Positions 22,006-33,638 of a DNA stretch of 64,000 nt are shown piece after piece (position 1 is the first letter of the stretch; each line of letters starts with the position of its first letter). The position numbers and the translations under genes were made by a program. The stretch covers positions 29,045,902 through 29,109,901 of the forward strand of contig OU452198.1 in NCBI GenBank assembly GCA_911728435.2, given 5' to 3'. The stretch is from Apoderus coryli. Lineage: Eukaryota; Arthropoda; Insecta; Coleoptera; Attelabidae. The notes beneath the pieces were generated by a model. That model was not told the DNA's origin. It ran no database searches and saw only the letters and a program-made list of their open reading frames with translations.

Positions 22006-22069
22006 ATGGAGGAAACAAAAGAAATATTAATTAGCTGGAATCTGGGGGAGCTCGTTGTTACTTTTCTCG
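22006..22069 (+). CDS. SAM-like domain gene, first coding exon
   Basis: An ATG followed by 21 codons (MEETKEILISWNLGELVVTF, then L) runs into a textbook GTAAGT donor at 22070. The ILxxWxLxELVxxF pattern is the first helix of a SAM-like domain. The exon ends in phase 1 with a G; joined to the AA that opens the exon at 4821 it would make a Glu codon and continue the domain with IDKEAFETLTEGDFQELVP. So this element and the one at 2812-5694 carry complementary parts of the same kind of gene. The second exon of this copy was not found downstream, where hairpin elements have inserted. Whether it is a captured host gene or a transposon's own gene is open. Confidence 0.55.
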
Positions 22070-22689
22070 GTAAGTAAATTATAATAATTATTATTTAATT
22101 ATTTATTTTTATAATTTTACGACCAATGCAAACAATCTTATTTCATGGCAATATCAGATATAATCTTTGGCAATATATACCTATCTAGTTACGTATTATT
22201 TAGTAGGTACTTAATCCTAATTTAAAATACTTTTTCTAATTTAATCAATCTTAATATGGTATTCCTCCATTTTTAGCAAATTAATGCAGTTTTTCAAAAG
22301 AAGTTACATAAATATTTTAGCTAGTTATGACTTTTTTCTTTCTTTTGTAAAGGTAGGTATGTATTGATTTGTTTACCATTTTACCAATGTCTGTGAATTA
22401 GGAGTTGTGGATTGGAATTGTCTTATCATTCCTCGTACGTACCGGTAGAATCTGTTATTTTACTTAGTTTCCTCATAAGGAATCTAAAGTTTCTTAGATA
22501 ATTTTTTTTTGTTTCAGCGTCATTGTTTTTCGGAAAAACTCGATTTTTTTTTAAATAGCCAATACTTACATTTTAGGTTTATTTGTCCCCAAATTAGATA
22601 ACTACCTAGTACCTAGTTAGTAGATCTTGAAATGTATAATATTTATAGTAGAAAATGAATTAGGTATAAACTATATTTTACAAGGCCGT

Positions 22690-23500
22690 ATTTTTTTAAG
22701 AAAATGCAATTTTTTTGCGATTTTAGTTTTTATTGATTTCTGACATTATTTTTGTTATAAAAAACTTAAAAGCTCTCATTGTTACTTTTTTATGAAAATA
22801 ATATAGCGTTTACAAATTTTCATTACGACGTTTCGTTTTTGAAAAACCATCAACTTCGATTTTTTAAATTCGGCCCTCGATTTTTATTGTTAAATTTAAA
22901 GCCATTTTCAAAACAAAAATAGATGTAACGGAATGGTTTCAACAAGTTTTCAGTATTTTTAGCTGTTATTTAAACTTCAAGAAAAACCGCCATGGTTTGG
23001 CACTTATTTTGCGTAAAAGAAAGAAAGGCGTTTCTTTAATAATTTCAAAAAGCACAAAAATTTTAACTAAATTTAAAAAACTGCGTACAGAATAAAATGT
23101 GCTGACAGAAATAAATTGGCAAATAATAATAAATAATTTTGATTAACGTCGAAAGAATTTTATTGCCAAAATTACTAATTAGGTATATACTCTGCATTCA
23201 GTCAGTTAAGTCCCAAACTATGGCGATTTTTCTTGAATAAGTTTAAATAACAACTAAAAATACTGAAAAGTTGTTTAAACCACCTATTTTTGAATTGAAA
23301 ATGGCTTTAAATTTAACAATAGAAAATCAAGGGCCGTATTTAAAAAATCGAAGTTGATGGTTTTTCGAAAACGAAACGTCGAGTCTCCTCAAAAGCAACA
23401 ATGAGAAAGTGCTTTTCATTTTTTTTATATATCTGTAAAAATAATGTCTGAAATCAATAAAAACTAATATCGCAAAAAATTGATTTTTAAGAAATTCTCG
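22690..23500. repeat. Long hairpin element, about 300 bp arms
   Basis: 22690-23005 and 23207-23500 are imperfect inverted copies (for example CATCAACTTCGATTTTTTAA against TTAAAAAATCGAAGTTGATG) around a 200 bp loop. No coding sequence. It lies inside the 20810-24714 element. Confidence 0.8.
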
Positions 23501-23799
23501 AAAACTGCTAAATTTACTTTACTTTTGAAAACACCATTTAAAAGGTGTTTAAATTGTACAACTTTTCTCTAAGTTAACAGACATTGTCACTCCGACCGTT
23601 TCCAAGATCAACCAACCCTAGTTGTTTATGTGCTGAGCAATATTCTCAGGAATTCCGGCAAAGGATTCAGCCGCATTATACCTACCCACTTTAACATGTG
23701 TAGATTGAAGTTTGACTATATATACCTAGCTTATATTACTTATACCTAATACAAGATTTTCAGTAGGCTTAAGTTTATTTTAAAAAAATAAATAAATAA

Positions 23800-24372
23800 A
23801 AACCTGATGGTGGTTCAGATAAAAAAACGTAAGCACCACAGGGACCCCCAAATCTTGTCTACCCCTTCTAGAAAAAATTACTAGAAGAGAGACAAACACT
23901 ATTTGTCATTTAAATAAAAATATATTGTATGTTAGCAAAGCTTATTAGTTATTTTAGTTATGTAAAAAAATTACTGGATAGACATTAAACGAGTATCATC
24001 ACTAAAATAACTAGTAAACTTTGCTAGCATACAATATACTTTTATTTAAATGACAAATAGTGTTTGTCTCTCCCAGACAAGGAGCATATGTAAACTATTC
24101 AAGAATATTATCTAAATGACATAATGTCTATCCAGTAAATTTTTCTACATTACTAAAATTACTAATAAACTTTGCTGGCATACAATATATTTTTATTTAA
24201 ATGACAAAAAGTGTTTGTCTCTTTTAGACAAGAAGCATATGTAAACTATTCAAGAATATTATCTAAATGACATAATGTCTATCCAGTAAATTTTTCTAGA
24301 AGGGGTAGACAAGGTTTTGGCTGTCCCTGTGGTGCTTACGTTTTTTATCTATCTGAACCAAGGTTTTTTTTT
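23800..24372. repeat. Hairpin element with internal 156 bp duplication
   Basis: The arms at 23800-23880 and 24292-24372 share AACGTAAGCACCACAGGGAC and TGTCTACCCCTTCTAGAAAA in inverted form. Inside, a 156 bp unit beginning AAACTTTGCT(A/G)GCATACAA occurs twice in tandem (from 24014 and 24170), and a third, inverted piece of it lies at 23885-23965. Confidence 0.8.
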
Positions 24373-24716
24373 CTGTGAAATAAAACCGGGTACATCAGTT
24401 TTGATCTATGTTTAGCAATTTTGTAGGCCACGTATTTGATCCGAAATCTGCTGCATGACGGCATCACCATCTAAGTCATGTTTGTTGCAACCCATATTTT
24501 TTAGGGCACTTTTGATTTGCTGCTGAGTAAAATAATGTGCCACGTGCGGGGGTAACATAAAAATTTTTGAGAAAATTCAGGTTTTTGCCTCCTTATCCAC
24601 TTTTGGATGATGTGTCGCTTTTGATTTTGGGAGGACTAACGCGTCTCGGTTTTACTTTTAAATATGAACCATTTTGAAAATTATCGCCCTTTCCGTTACT
24701 TTACGGACACCCTCTA

Positions 24717-26248
24717 TAAGATTTAATAGTGTCTTCTAATCTCATTTTTGTATCCTGGTTTGTGAACTAACAAAATTGTATATAAACAATTCCCTAACCA
24801 ACGAGCAGGACATGCTGAAACAAATAGGCGTAAAATTCACAAGTCGATGGTTTCGATGTACATTGTTTTAAAATTGAACTTCCAATTGATTTGTTGATTT
24901 AAAGTTACCAAACAATATCAGTATAAAGGCTACCATTCTCTCTCCACTCAATTATGTTTTTGTTTAACTGTAAATAGGAAATATATAGAACATATATATT
25001 TTAATAACTCAGGGCTTAGATTTATCATTAAATGAATAATTATTTTTTGTTCAGTACAAAATTAGTCTACACATTAATAGATAATCATAAAATAATAAAA
25101 GTTCATCTCGTATATGACCTTGGGATTATTGCACCTTACTGGGCTATTTTGTGAAATATATTATTACCCCAAATGTAACACTGACAAATTGCATATTTTA
25201 GGACAGCGTAAAATAGCAAAGAAACCTTACACCATAATAGATATATTTACATAGAATTGATAACACTGCTCTAATAAAATAAGAAAAAACATAAAATAAT
25301 GATAATTTGAAAAAGTAGTCCATTCTTAAGTGGAGTTGTAATTCATGTGTTTGAATGAAAGTCAAATCTCCACAAAATAAGTTTCATAGAATAGAATAGG
25401 AGCCATACAGGTTTCAGGACCAGTCCCATCCTCAGTGGCAAATCAACAATCGAAAAAACTTTTCGCTAAGACATACAATATCCTGGTCGAAAATTCCATT
25501 GAAGTCTGGAAAACAGACCCCAATTTTTTTAGTTCGTTTATTGTGAAGTAAATTTAACGCTCAACTTACCATTTTATGGAAAAATATTTTAGATATAATT
25601 TATTTAGGTTGTATTCACATATCTAAGTTTTTTATTTTTATTTTATATATCATTTCGATTCAATAATTTTTTTTTTTAATTATTTAACGATTTCTTTCCT
25701 TTATATCGAGCTTGTGCTAGAATTCACTTGCTTAAAATGGTAAGGACGTCAATGACACATGTAATGAAGTTTATAATGAATGGTATGAAAATAGGTCATG
25801 TTATAGGTGATTGTTTCCAGGCTCCATCTTACAATATGTTCTTAATAGTAAAGATGTAATAAATCAAATTTAGCAACAATTAATTTAGAACCAGCAACTT
25901 TTATATAAATAGAAACTGAGTAATTAACGAAATAGGATTAGTTTATAAATTCTATTACATGATTAAAGAAAGTGTGTAAAATCTAATCAATATGTCATTT
26001 TACATTAATATACTCGTATATATAATATTAGGTTAGGTTGTGGTATAAGTTTCATGTAAAGAATTAACAATTGCCTTTCGTATTTACAACATCACGTATA
26101 TAAGGCTATGAACTACTATGATACGTATCATAGAATCATGTTATCAACTATCACTCAGTGTAACAAATGTTGAAATCTTACTACGAACATGTTTTTTGAT
26201 CAAAGTCTCACAAATTACTACTAAATGGAATGGTATGTAAGAATTTCA

Positions 26249-26251
<3 letters not shown>
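24717..26251. other. No gene; Penelope-end motif near 25412
   Basis: AT-rich, unassigned, apart from the hammerhead-like motif at 25412-25435 on the minus strand. Confidence 0.5.
25412..25435 (-). ncRNA. Hammerhead-ribozyme-like motif
   Basis: The minus strand reads CTGAGGA, an extra T, a short GGGA...TCCT stem, then GAAACC. It has the same layout as the other Penelope-end motifs in the window. Confidence 0.4.

Positions 26252-26293
<42 letters not shown>
26252..26293. repeat. (AT)n microsatellite
   Basis: About 40 bp of pure AT repeat just outside the left Penelope arm. A 25 bp AT run also lies at the other edge (29977-30001). Confidence 0.95.
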
Positions 26294-26298
<5 letters not shown>

Positions 26299-26406
26299 CA
26301 AATGCTGATATTGACCTTCACGTTATATAACAATGATGTGTGTTTATTGGGGAATTAGGTCATAGGTTTAATCAGAAATGAGATAACTCTTTTCCACTAG
26401 CCAAGC

Positions 26407-26434
26407 TTTCGGAAATATTTATTTCCTTCTTCAG
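26407..26434 (-). ncRNA. Hammerhead-ribozyme-like motif (left Penelope copy)
   Basis: The minus strand reads CTGAAGA, an extra A, GGAAAT...ATTTCC (6 bp stem), then GAAAGC. Confidence 0.45.
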
Positions 26435-27048
26435 GGCTAAAAAAATACAAAACTTTTATAATTACATACATACAAAAATTCACTGACGAACAAACACATT
26501 ATATGTACAGCACACCATGGCTGTTGTGTGCTTACTTGAATAGAAAATATATTATTTCATATATGAACCTCACCTTGTAACTGCGAAGTGAGTTAATGTA
26601 TAGCCATGTGTATGGTGATCACAAAGTAATATCTTAACCTAACTGATGACATATTTAAAAACAATCTATTGCAATTCAATCTTAATATTTACAATATAGA
26701 TGGAATTAAATTACTAAAACATATATTGCAGGTACATAGACAAATCACATTTGAATAAAATAGAAAAATAGCAGTATACTTAATAACCCTAACCAATATA
26801 TCTGTACGAATCAATCAAGGCGAGAAAAAAAAAAAACCCAATCTATTATCAGCAAAAAGGAAACAAGTACAATAAAGTACATTACGGGGGAGCTTTGCAT
26901 TTTATGTGCTACAAAACAATCTGTCACCTTGTTTCGCATTTATTTAGCCACTGTACAATAAAGTAAAGGAATCACAGATATTGTGCCTCGGACTGTCACT
27001 CCGCTGTCACAACATTCATGTCCATAAGTGACGATGTACTTGTGGTGG

Positions 27049-28503
27049 TTATGAGGTTTTATATGTTAAAAGGTGAGTATACATAATACTTGCATCATCG
27101 ATATCTCTTCGTTTGTTAAGGGCTTTGTTGTCTGTACTAGTTTCTATCATCTCAAGAAAGAGTCTTTTCGTTGTGTTGCTCTCTGTATGTAGTGTTTTTA
27201 TATCTTTATAGTTAGGTAGATGTCCAGTGTCTATATGATGTTCCGCAAGAGCACAAGAGCGTTTTTGAAGGCGGCAATCACTTTTGTGGGAATTGATTCT
27301 TTCATTCAGCACTCTTGAAGTTTGTCCTATATATGTTTTATCACAGTTTGAGCATGGAATCCTGTATACAACATTTGAGGTCTTAAGTAAAGGAGTTTTA
27401 GTTTTTAAGTTGGTGTACATTTTGCCTGCATTTTTGGTGAATTTAGGAGCTATATTAATCGATGGTATATGTTTGACTACTTGTGCAATTTTTGGAGTTA
27501 CATTTGTAATGAACGGAAGAGAGAAATAAAATGATGTGATAGGTGTTTCTGTGGTTACGACATCATTTGAGTTATTGTTTGTTTGTGTGATGGTTCTGGT
27601 GTTGTACAGAAGTTTTTTTAGCAATTTTTCTGGATATGAATTTTCACTTAGTACAGTGAATAAGTATTTTTTATTTTTCTCCAACAGTGATGGATGGCAG
27701 ATTCTGTCAATTCTGTTTTTCAGTGCAAGTACCAGATTTATTTTCATTTTTTGGGTGTGTGCCGATCGGTAGTTCATATAGCGGCCAGAGTTGGTAGGTT
27801 TAATATACCAGTCCAGCATAATTATGTTGTCATTAGTTCTAATTAGTCGTGTGTCCAAGAATGGTACACTTTGATTCTTTTCCTCTTCTATCGTAAATTT
27901 TATGTTATGATTGTAGCCATTGAATACTTGAAGTATTTCATCTGTTTTGTTGAGGGGGACTGCAGTAATTAAGTCATCTACAAATTTTTTCATAAAAGGA
28001 AGATGGAACGACAATTTCGGTATTGTTGTGTCTAGGAGATCATCCATGATGTATTGTGCGATTATTGGTGAAATCGTTGCTCCCATGGGTGTACCGAAAA
28101 CTTGTTTATAAAATTTATTGTCATAGATAAAATATGTACTTGAAAAAACAAAATTTACGATTTCAATAAAAGTTTTTTGTGGGATTTTGGTATGTAGAGA
28201 AATGTCATTCCACCTTTTCTCTATGCTTTTAATTGCTAGTTCCTGTGGAATGTTACTATAAAGTGAGACAACATCTAGGCTAATCAAAACATAATTGAGG
28301 GGGAGGGGTTTGTTGTTGATAAAGTCAGAAAAATGAAATGAATCCTTAACATAATACTCATTATTTTTAGAATATGATACTGTTAAAATGTCCGTGACTA
28401 GTTGAGATAATTTACTGTTAGGTGTGTTTAAGGAAGAGATTATGGGACGAAGGGACAGCACTGGTTTATGGATTTTGGGCAATCCGTAAAATTTAGCTGC
28501 ATA
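27049..28503 (-). pseudogene. Penelope-like RT and GIY-YIG endonuclease, 5-prime truncated
   Basis: This open frame of about 485 codons encodes the polymerase of a Penelope-like retroelement. RT motifs in order: FYGLPKIHKPVLSLRPIIS (the Penelope signature), YVLISLDVVSLYSNIP (catalytic Asp), FGTPMGATISPIIAQYIMD, MKKFVDDLI (catalytic DD) and VPFLDTRL. The GIY-YIG nuclease follows near the C-terminus: VVYRIPCSNCDKTYIGQTSR with Arg/Glu motifs LNERINSHKSD and ALAEHHIDTGH. It ends at a TAG at 27049. The frame stays open upstream to 28632, but that part is antisense to the right copy and is not protein. The RT N-terminus is missing, so it is probably inactive although free of stops. Confidence 0.93.
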
Positions 28504-29253
28504 ATTATGCTGGACTGGTATATTAAACCTACCAACTCTGGCCGCTATATGAACTACCGATCGGCACACACCCAAAAAATGAAAATAAATCTGGTACTTG
28601 CACTGAAAAACAGAATTGACAGAATCTGCCATCCATCACTGTTGGAGAAAAATAAAAAATACTTATTCACTGTACTAAGTGAAAATTCATATCCAGAAAA
28701 ATTGCTAAAAAAACTTCTGTACAACACCAGAACCATCACACAAACAAACAATAACTCAAATGATGTCGTAACCACAGAAACACCTATCACATCATTTTAT
28801 TTCTCTCTTCCGTTCATTACAAATGTAACTCCAAAAATTGCACAAGTAGTCAAACATATACCATCGATTAATATAGCTCCTAAATTCACCAAAAATGCAG
28901 GCAAAATGTACACCAACTTAAAAACTAAAACTCCTTTACTTAAGACCTCAAATGTTGTATACAGGATTCCATGCTCAAACTGTGATAAAACATATATAGG
29001 ACAAACTTCAAGAGTGCTGAATGAAAGAATCAATTCCCACAAAAGTGATTGCCGCCTTCAAAAACGCTCTTGTGCTCTTGCGGAACATCATATAGACACT
29101 GGACATCTACCTAACTATAAAGATATAAAAACGAAAAGACTCTTTCTTGAGATGATAGAAACTAGTACAGACAACAAAGCCCTTAACAAACGAAGAGATA
29201 TCGATGATGCAAGTATTATGTATACTCACCTTTTAACATATAAAACCTCATAA
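28501..29253 (+). pseudogene. Penelope-like C-terminal fragment (inverted copy)
   Basis: This second, shorter copy starts within the RT connection at IIMLDWYIKPTNSGRYMNY and runs through the complete GIY-YIG domain (VVYRIPCSNCDKTYIGQTSR) to the same C-terminus, ending at a stop at 29251-29253. It is almost identical to the left copy but lacks 8 residues after KDIKT (24 bp deletion near 29130), so the two copies are not an exact duplication. The first 11 codons of the open frame (28468-28500) come from the other copy's antisense. It has no catalytic RT residues. Confidence 0.9.
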
Positions 29254-29871
29254 CCACCACAAGTACATCGTCACTTATGGACATGAATGTTGTGACAGCG
29301 GAGTGACAGTCCGAGGCACAATATCTGTGATTCCTTTACTTTATTGTACAGTGGCTAAATAAATGCGAAACAAGGTGACAGATTGTTTTATAGCACATAA
29401 AATGCAAAGCTCCCCCGTAATGTACTTTATTGTACTTGTTTCCTTTTTGCTGATAATAGATTGGGTTTTTTTTTTTTTTTTCTCGCCTTGATTGATTCGT
29501 ACAGATATATTGGTTAGGGTTATTAAGTATACTGCTATTTTTCTATTTTATTCAAATGTGATTTGTCTATGTACCTGCAATATATGTTTTAGTAATTTAA
29601 TTCCATCTATATTGTAAATATTAAGATTGAATTGCAATAGATTGTTTTTAAATATGTCATCAGTCAGGTTAAGATATTACTTTGTGATCACCATACACAT
29701 GGCTATACATTAACTCACTTCGCAGTTACAAGGTGAGGTTCATATATGAAATAATATATTTTCTATTCAAGTAAGCACACAACAGCCATGGTGTGCTGTA
29801 CATATAATGTGTTTGTTCGTCAGTGAATTTTTGTATGTATGTAATTATAAAAGTTTTGTATTTTTTTAGCC

Positions 29872-29899
29872 CTGAAGAAGGAAATAAACATTTCCGAAA
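29872..29899 (+). ncRNA. Hammerhead-ribozyme-like motif (right Penelope copy)
   Basis: Mirror of 26407-26434: CTGAAGA, extra A, GGAAAT...ATTTCC stem (one loop base differs), GAAAGC. Confidence 0.45.
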
Positions 29900-30139
29900 G
29901 CTTGGCTAGTGGAAAAGAGTTATCTCATTTCTGATTAAACCTATGACCTAATTCCCCAATAAACACACATCATTGTTATATATATATATATATATATATA
30001 AACATGATATTAACCTTCTTAAACTCAAATTATTAGTTAGTGACATGTTTCTCTTTTTAGCTCTCCATATCATATTGTAATACACCTATATATATGGAGA
30101 CTATTGAAACTCCATGAAACAATTTTTTTTTAATTTCAC

Positions 30140-30960
30140 CGGAAATACCTACTTTTTTTTGGTAATTTTATACATAAATAAGAAGTTTTAAAAAAATGTC
30201 TGCCTCTCTGTCTGTCTGTACCCACGAAAACGCAAAAACCACTTAACAGATTTTAACCAAATTTGGTACAAAAATACTATTGGACATGAGCTAATTAGAT
30301 TTTGGGAAACATTGAACGCAGGCAATGGGTTTAAAAAAGGGGTCAAAAATTAAAAAAATCCATAGTTCTTAAACTTATCCGAAATGCTGCATAATTTTTT
30401 ATGAATTTAATTGAATATAACCTAAAATAATAGACCACATTAGCCTTCGAAAATAGTGTAAAATGGGGAAAAAAGATTTAAAAAAAACGTATTTCTAAAA
30501 ATTAGATCCCATAGGCGGTCGAAAAAGGGGTTAAAATCTTAAAACATATTTTTATTATTAATCCGAAAGGATTATTTTTGTGTTCTTAACATTCAGCATT
30601 GTAAATAGTGGCGAAATATCCAAATAATGAGCTCTAATATTTTCTAAACGTAGCAGAAATATTAACTAGTTATTTATAGCTTCGATAGAATATAACCTAT
30701 GAAATGTGTCGTAAATAACTTACTTTCATAGGCGTTCGTAAATAGTGGAAAATGGGTCAAAACATAAAAAATATATAGGTATTTCCAAAACTTATTCGAA
30801 ATATGGAATAATTTTTCATAGTTGTTATAGAATATAACCTGAAATATGTTACATAAAAGAATTGGTTCACACAGGCGTTCGAAAATAGGGTAAAAAAGGG
30901 TCAACAACGAAAAAAAAAAATGTTTTCCCAAATATAATAGAACAATGTATAATATGAGTT
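30140..30960. repeat. Dispersed repeat, copy 1
   Basis: Starts near a CTGTCTGTCTGTACCCACG stretch and a CACTTAACAGATTTTAACCA block. It then has repeating modules with ACTTATCCGAAAT, AGAATATAACCT and AGGCGTTCGAAAATAG. The same modules recur, rearranged, at 36960-38110, and a related start at 51640-51700. Non-coding; superfamily not identified. Confidence 0.7.
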
Positions 30961-33599
30961 ACATTTTGTACTTAGTATCAGAAGCAAAATACGTCTATTA
31001 ATAAATAGTCGTAGATAAACGTATATTTTAAATTGTCAGATACCCTTTTCTAATTAATCGTAAAATATTTTCTATCAAGTAACAGATATTTATCACAATT
31101 TGATCTCTGTTTAAGAACTCCATTTACCTATTACAACATGCACCTTCCATTTATCTATATAGATCTAATTAAATTCGCTTAAATTTTTAATAAATTCCTT
31201 CCGATCTTTTTTTTTTCGTTTATTTTAGAGTTATTTTTTAAATTATACCACATTTAATGGAATTTATTTGCCTTGATTAACTATTTATATTTTGTCGGTC
31301 TGTCTTTTTATGACTCTCCACGAGATGTCGACACACTTACGGTCTCATATAATTTGAATCTATTTACACACAGTGGCCCATTAAAAAACTATATGCAAAT
31401 TTTTTCTTTTCTATAAATAAATTAGGTATTGAACAAATACTTTTTGTATTTTCAACGCTTTGACTTAAACCCTTAAAATAAAAAGTAATGTTGAGTGATA
31501 ATATCATAAGGGCTTTCTCAAGAATTAGTTTTGCAATTTCTAATTTGTATTTTATGAGGAATAATGCCATATTTCACTTTAACATTCTTTTTCAGCTGTA
31601 TCAAGAAATCCTACAACAAAGGAAAATTCAACAGACTCTCTCACTCATTCCAATTAACATCCCGCCACTTCAAGACCAGCCAATACATTATTATCAATTA
31701 AATTATTAAAATTCATATTTAAAACAAACTGAAATAACTCAAAAAAAAACTAAGAAAAGATCCACCACGCGATAATCAAAATTAAAATATATTTGATTTG
31801 AAATGTCAAAACTAAAATAAACTGACGTCTTGTCATGCATTGCGTGTACGCAAGTGGACTTGCGATCGGTATACCCTCATGCGCAAAAGTTTCGAGTGGT
31901 GAAAATTCATATCGCTCGCAGTGCATTTCAAATAAGCCGTGCAGGTGTCTTAAAAAGAAAGTTTAGTGTCCTTTAAAATAATATTTTCGCTTGACCCCCC
32001 CATCAATTTAAAACTTCAGGGTTGAATAACCGGACGTGAGAGGTTCAAAATAGCAGAAAATGTGTTCTCTGAAAACAAAAAAAAAACAATCGGTGCAAGG
32101 GTTTTTTATTTATTTGCGCAAAGGGGACAAAAAATTTAAAAGTTTTCGGCCGGACCTATAGGTACTTGGCTCGTTCATTTTCTCATTGAATTTAAGTCAT
32201 ATTACGTGCTTAAGCAGTTATAAGCGATGTCATGTGCTAAGTGTGAGTCTACACTCTCTGTTATTGCCTGAATCTGTGAAAATTTTATTATTGTGACGTT
32301 TATTAAGGGCGCTGTTTCGACAAAATAACTGCAAATCGAATATAGAAAGCACAAAACTCCTCTGTCCGTTTTATCTATAGACTAAATAGCTCCATTCAAA
32401 CAAGCAGTGGTGGATGCATGTCCAAAGAATTGTACATTTGCCTTTTATGGTCCATAAATTATAATTTTTTTTTTTACTTATTGTTTTTGCTATTGGATTG
32501 GTTTTGTTTCAAATAAATGATAATACCAAATGTGAATTTTTTGAAAGTTTTAGTATGTAAGTATTCTGCTGAAGTGTGTATTGTATTGTCAAGGTTAAGC
32601 TATTCTAGTTTATCAAGACAATCTTGAATAGTTGCAGCTTGACTTCGCCAAGGTAGTAATATACATTCGATATTATTATTTACCGTTTTTCTATCAAGGT
32701 TTATTTGAAGGAATTCATTCAATTATTATAGTTTTTGAGTTTAGTTATGTTTGTTTTATGAAAAACAAACCATGAGGACATGATATATCTTTCGAAACAT
32801 TTTTAATTTGATTAATACACATTTTGTTGAGGTTATATTATTTCTTTCTTGAAAATAAATTTCCTTCCTTAAAGATAAATTATTCGGGACACATTATAAA
32901 ATATGGAAGTCTATGAATTGTAAGATGAAAATTGCTTTCTCAAAACATAATTTGAATAAATAACTACAACTGCAACTATAACAACGACACGAATCCCTTT
33001 TTATATTTATATATACTAAAATTATAAAATTATAAAGAAAATGATATAGGAATAATTAATTAACTCATCTTAAGACTGTTTAAAAATTTAAATGTAATTT
33101 TGAATATTTCCAACATTAAATAATTATTGTGTCTGTGGGGTGGTTTTAGTCCCAAGAAATTCTTATACAAAGCAACATGGTGATAATTTTAATGACTGAT
33201 GTTAAAATAATGCTTTCATTTGCTTTACCTAAAGCGCAAAAAAATTAAAACTTCCGTCAGATTAAATAAGATATCCTGTGTGAAGTCACGAGGAGTATTT
33301 CTAGTTCTAATTTAATGAGTTAAATTTGACATTGTGCGACTTCCGCTAATACCGGAAGCCACCACTAAGTTCTTCATTCTAAATGGAATGCTATGTCTTT
33401 TTTTAGTAATTAAAATATTGATAATAATAAATAGAAAGACTAAAAATATGATCAAGTGTTAGGCCTTTAGTTGAAGTTGCTTTTAGAATATTTGAATTTA
33501 AAGTGAAAAATGAAATTTGAAGAAGTATTCCCTCAGTGGGGTGCAATGTAATAAACATAGCATAGCATTCGTCACCTCCACAAGTTTATTTATAGTTCA
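30961..33599. other. No gene recognised
   Basis: AT-rich except 31840-32180, a less AT-rich segment (GCGTGTACGCAAGTGGACTT, later TTTTCGGCCGGACCTATAGG) that may be the start of an old element. A degenerate CATGAGGA...TTCGAAACAT at 32771-32799 vaguely recalls the Penelope-end motif. Small ORFs at 31364-31709 have no recognisable content. Confidence 0.4.
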
Positions 33600-33610
33600 A
33601 GTTCAACATG

Positions 33611-33638
33611 TTTCGAAAGTTGAATTTTTCATCATCAG
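33611..33638 (-). ncRNA. Hammerhead-ribozyme-like motif
   Basis: The minus strand reads CTGATGA, an extra T, GAAA...TTTC stem, then GAAACATGTTG. It is probably the end of a decayed Penelope copy; no coding sequence is recognised next to it. Confidence 0.45.

Larger units (their letters stand above)
20810..24714 (+). mobile_element. Large TIR element carrying a SAM-like first exon
   Basis: The ends read GGTGTCCGTAAAGTAAC, then (A/G)GAA(T/A)GGGCGAT and a TTCAAAATGG block, inverted at 20810-20860 and 24665-24714 and flanked by TA (20808-20809, 24715-24716). These ends resemble the general CAGGGTGTCC type of the 2460-6203 element but are a different family. Contents: a promoter-like, GC-richer stretch (21520-21760), the SAM-like exon (22006-22069), two nested hairpin elements (22690-23500, 23800-24372), and a possible minus-strand coding remnant near 24410-24560 (PPHVAHYFTQQQIKSALKNM). 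No transposase is recognised. Confidence 0.75.
26324..29981. mobile_element. Two Penelope-like elements, head-to-head inverted
   Basis: 26324-27826 and 28500-29981 are inverted copies about 1.5 kb long with only scattered differences and one 24 bp gap, around a 673 bp loop that belongs to the longer left copy. Each copy runs from the RT or endonuclease gene outward through a 3-prime region with a hammerhead-like motif to the AT-rich flank. Such inverted, 5-prime-truncated pairs are known for Penelope-like elements. The junction at 28500 has an ATAATTATGC microhomology. Confidence 0.9.

Noticed and set aside
27284..27772. Plus-strand open frames of 81 and 78 codons
   Set aside because: Antisense shadows of the Penelope gene; the mirrored pair at 28554-29042 appears for the same reason.
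28504..28632. N-terminal 43 codons of the minus-strand Penelope open frame
   Set aside because: They are the antisense of the inverted right copy (28500-29981), not Penelope protein.
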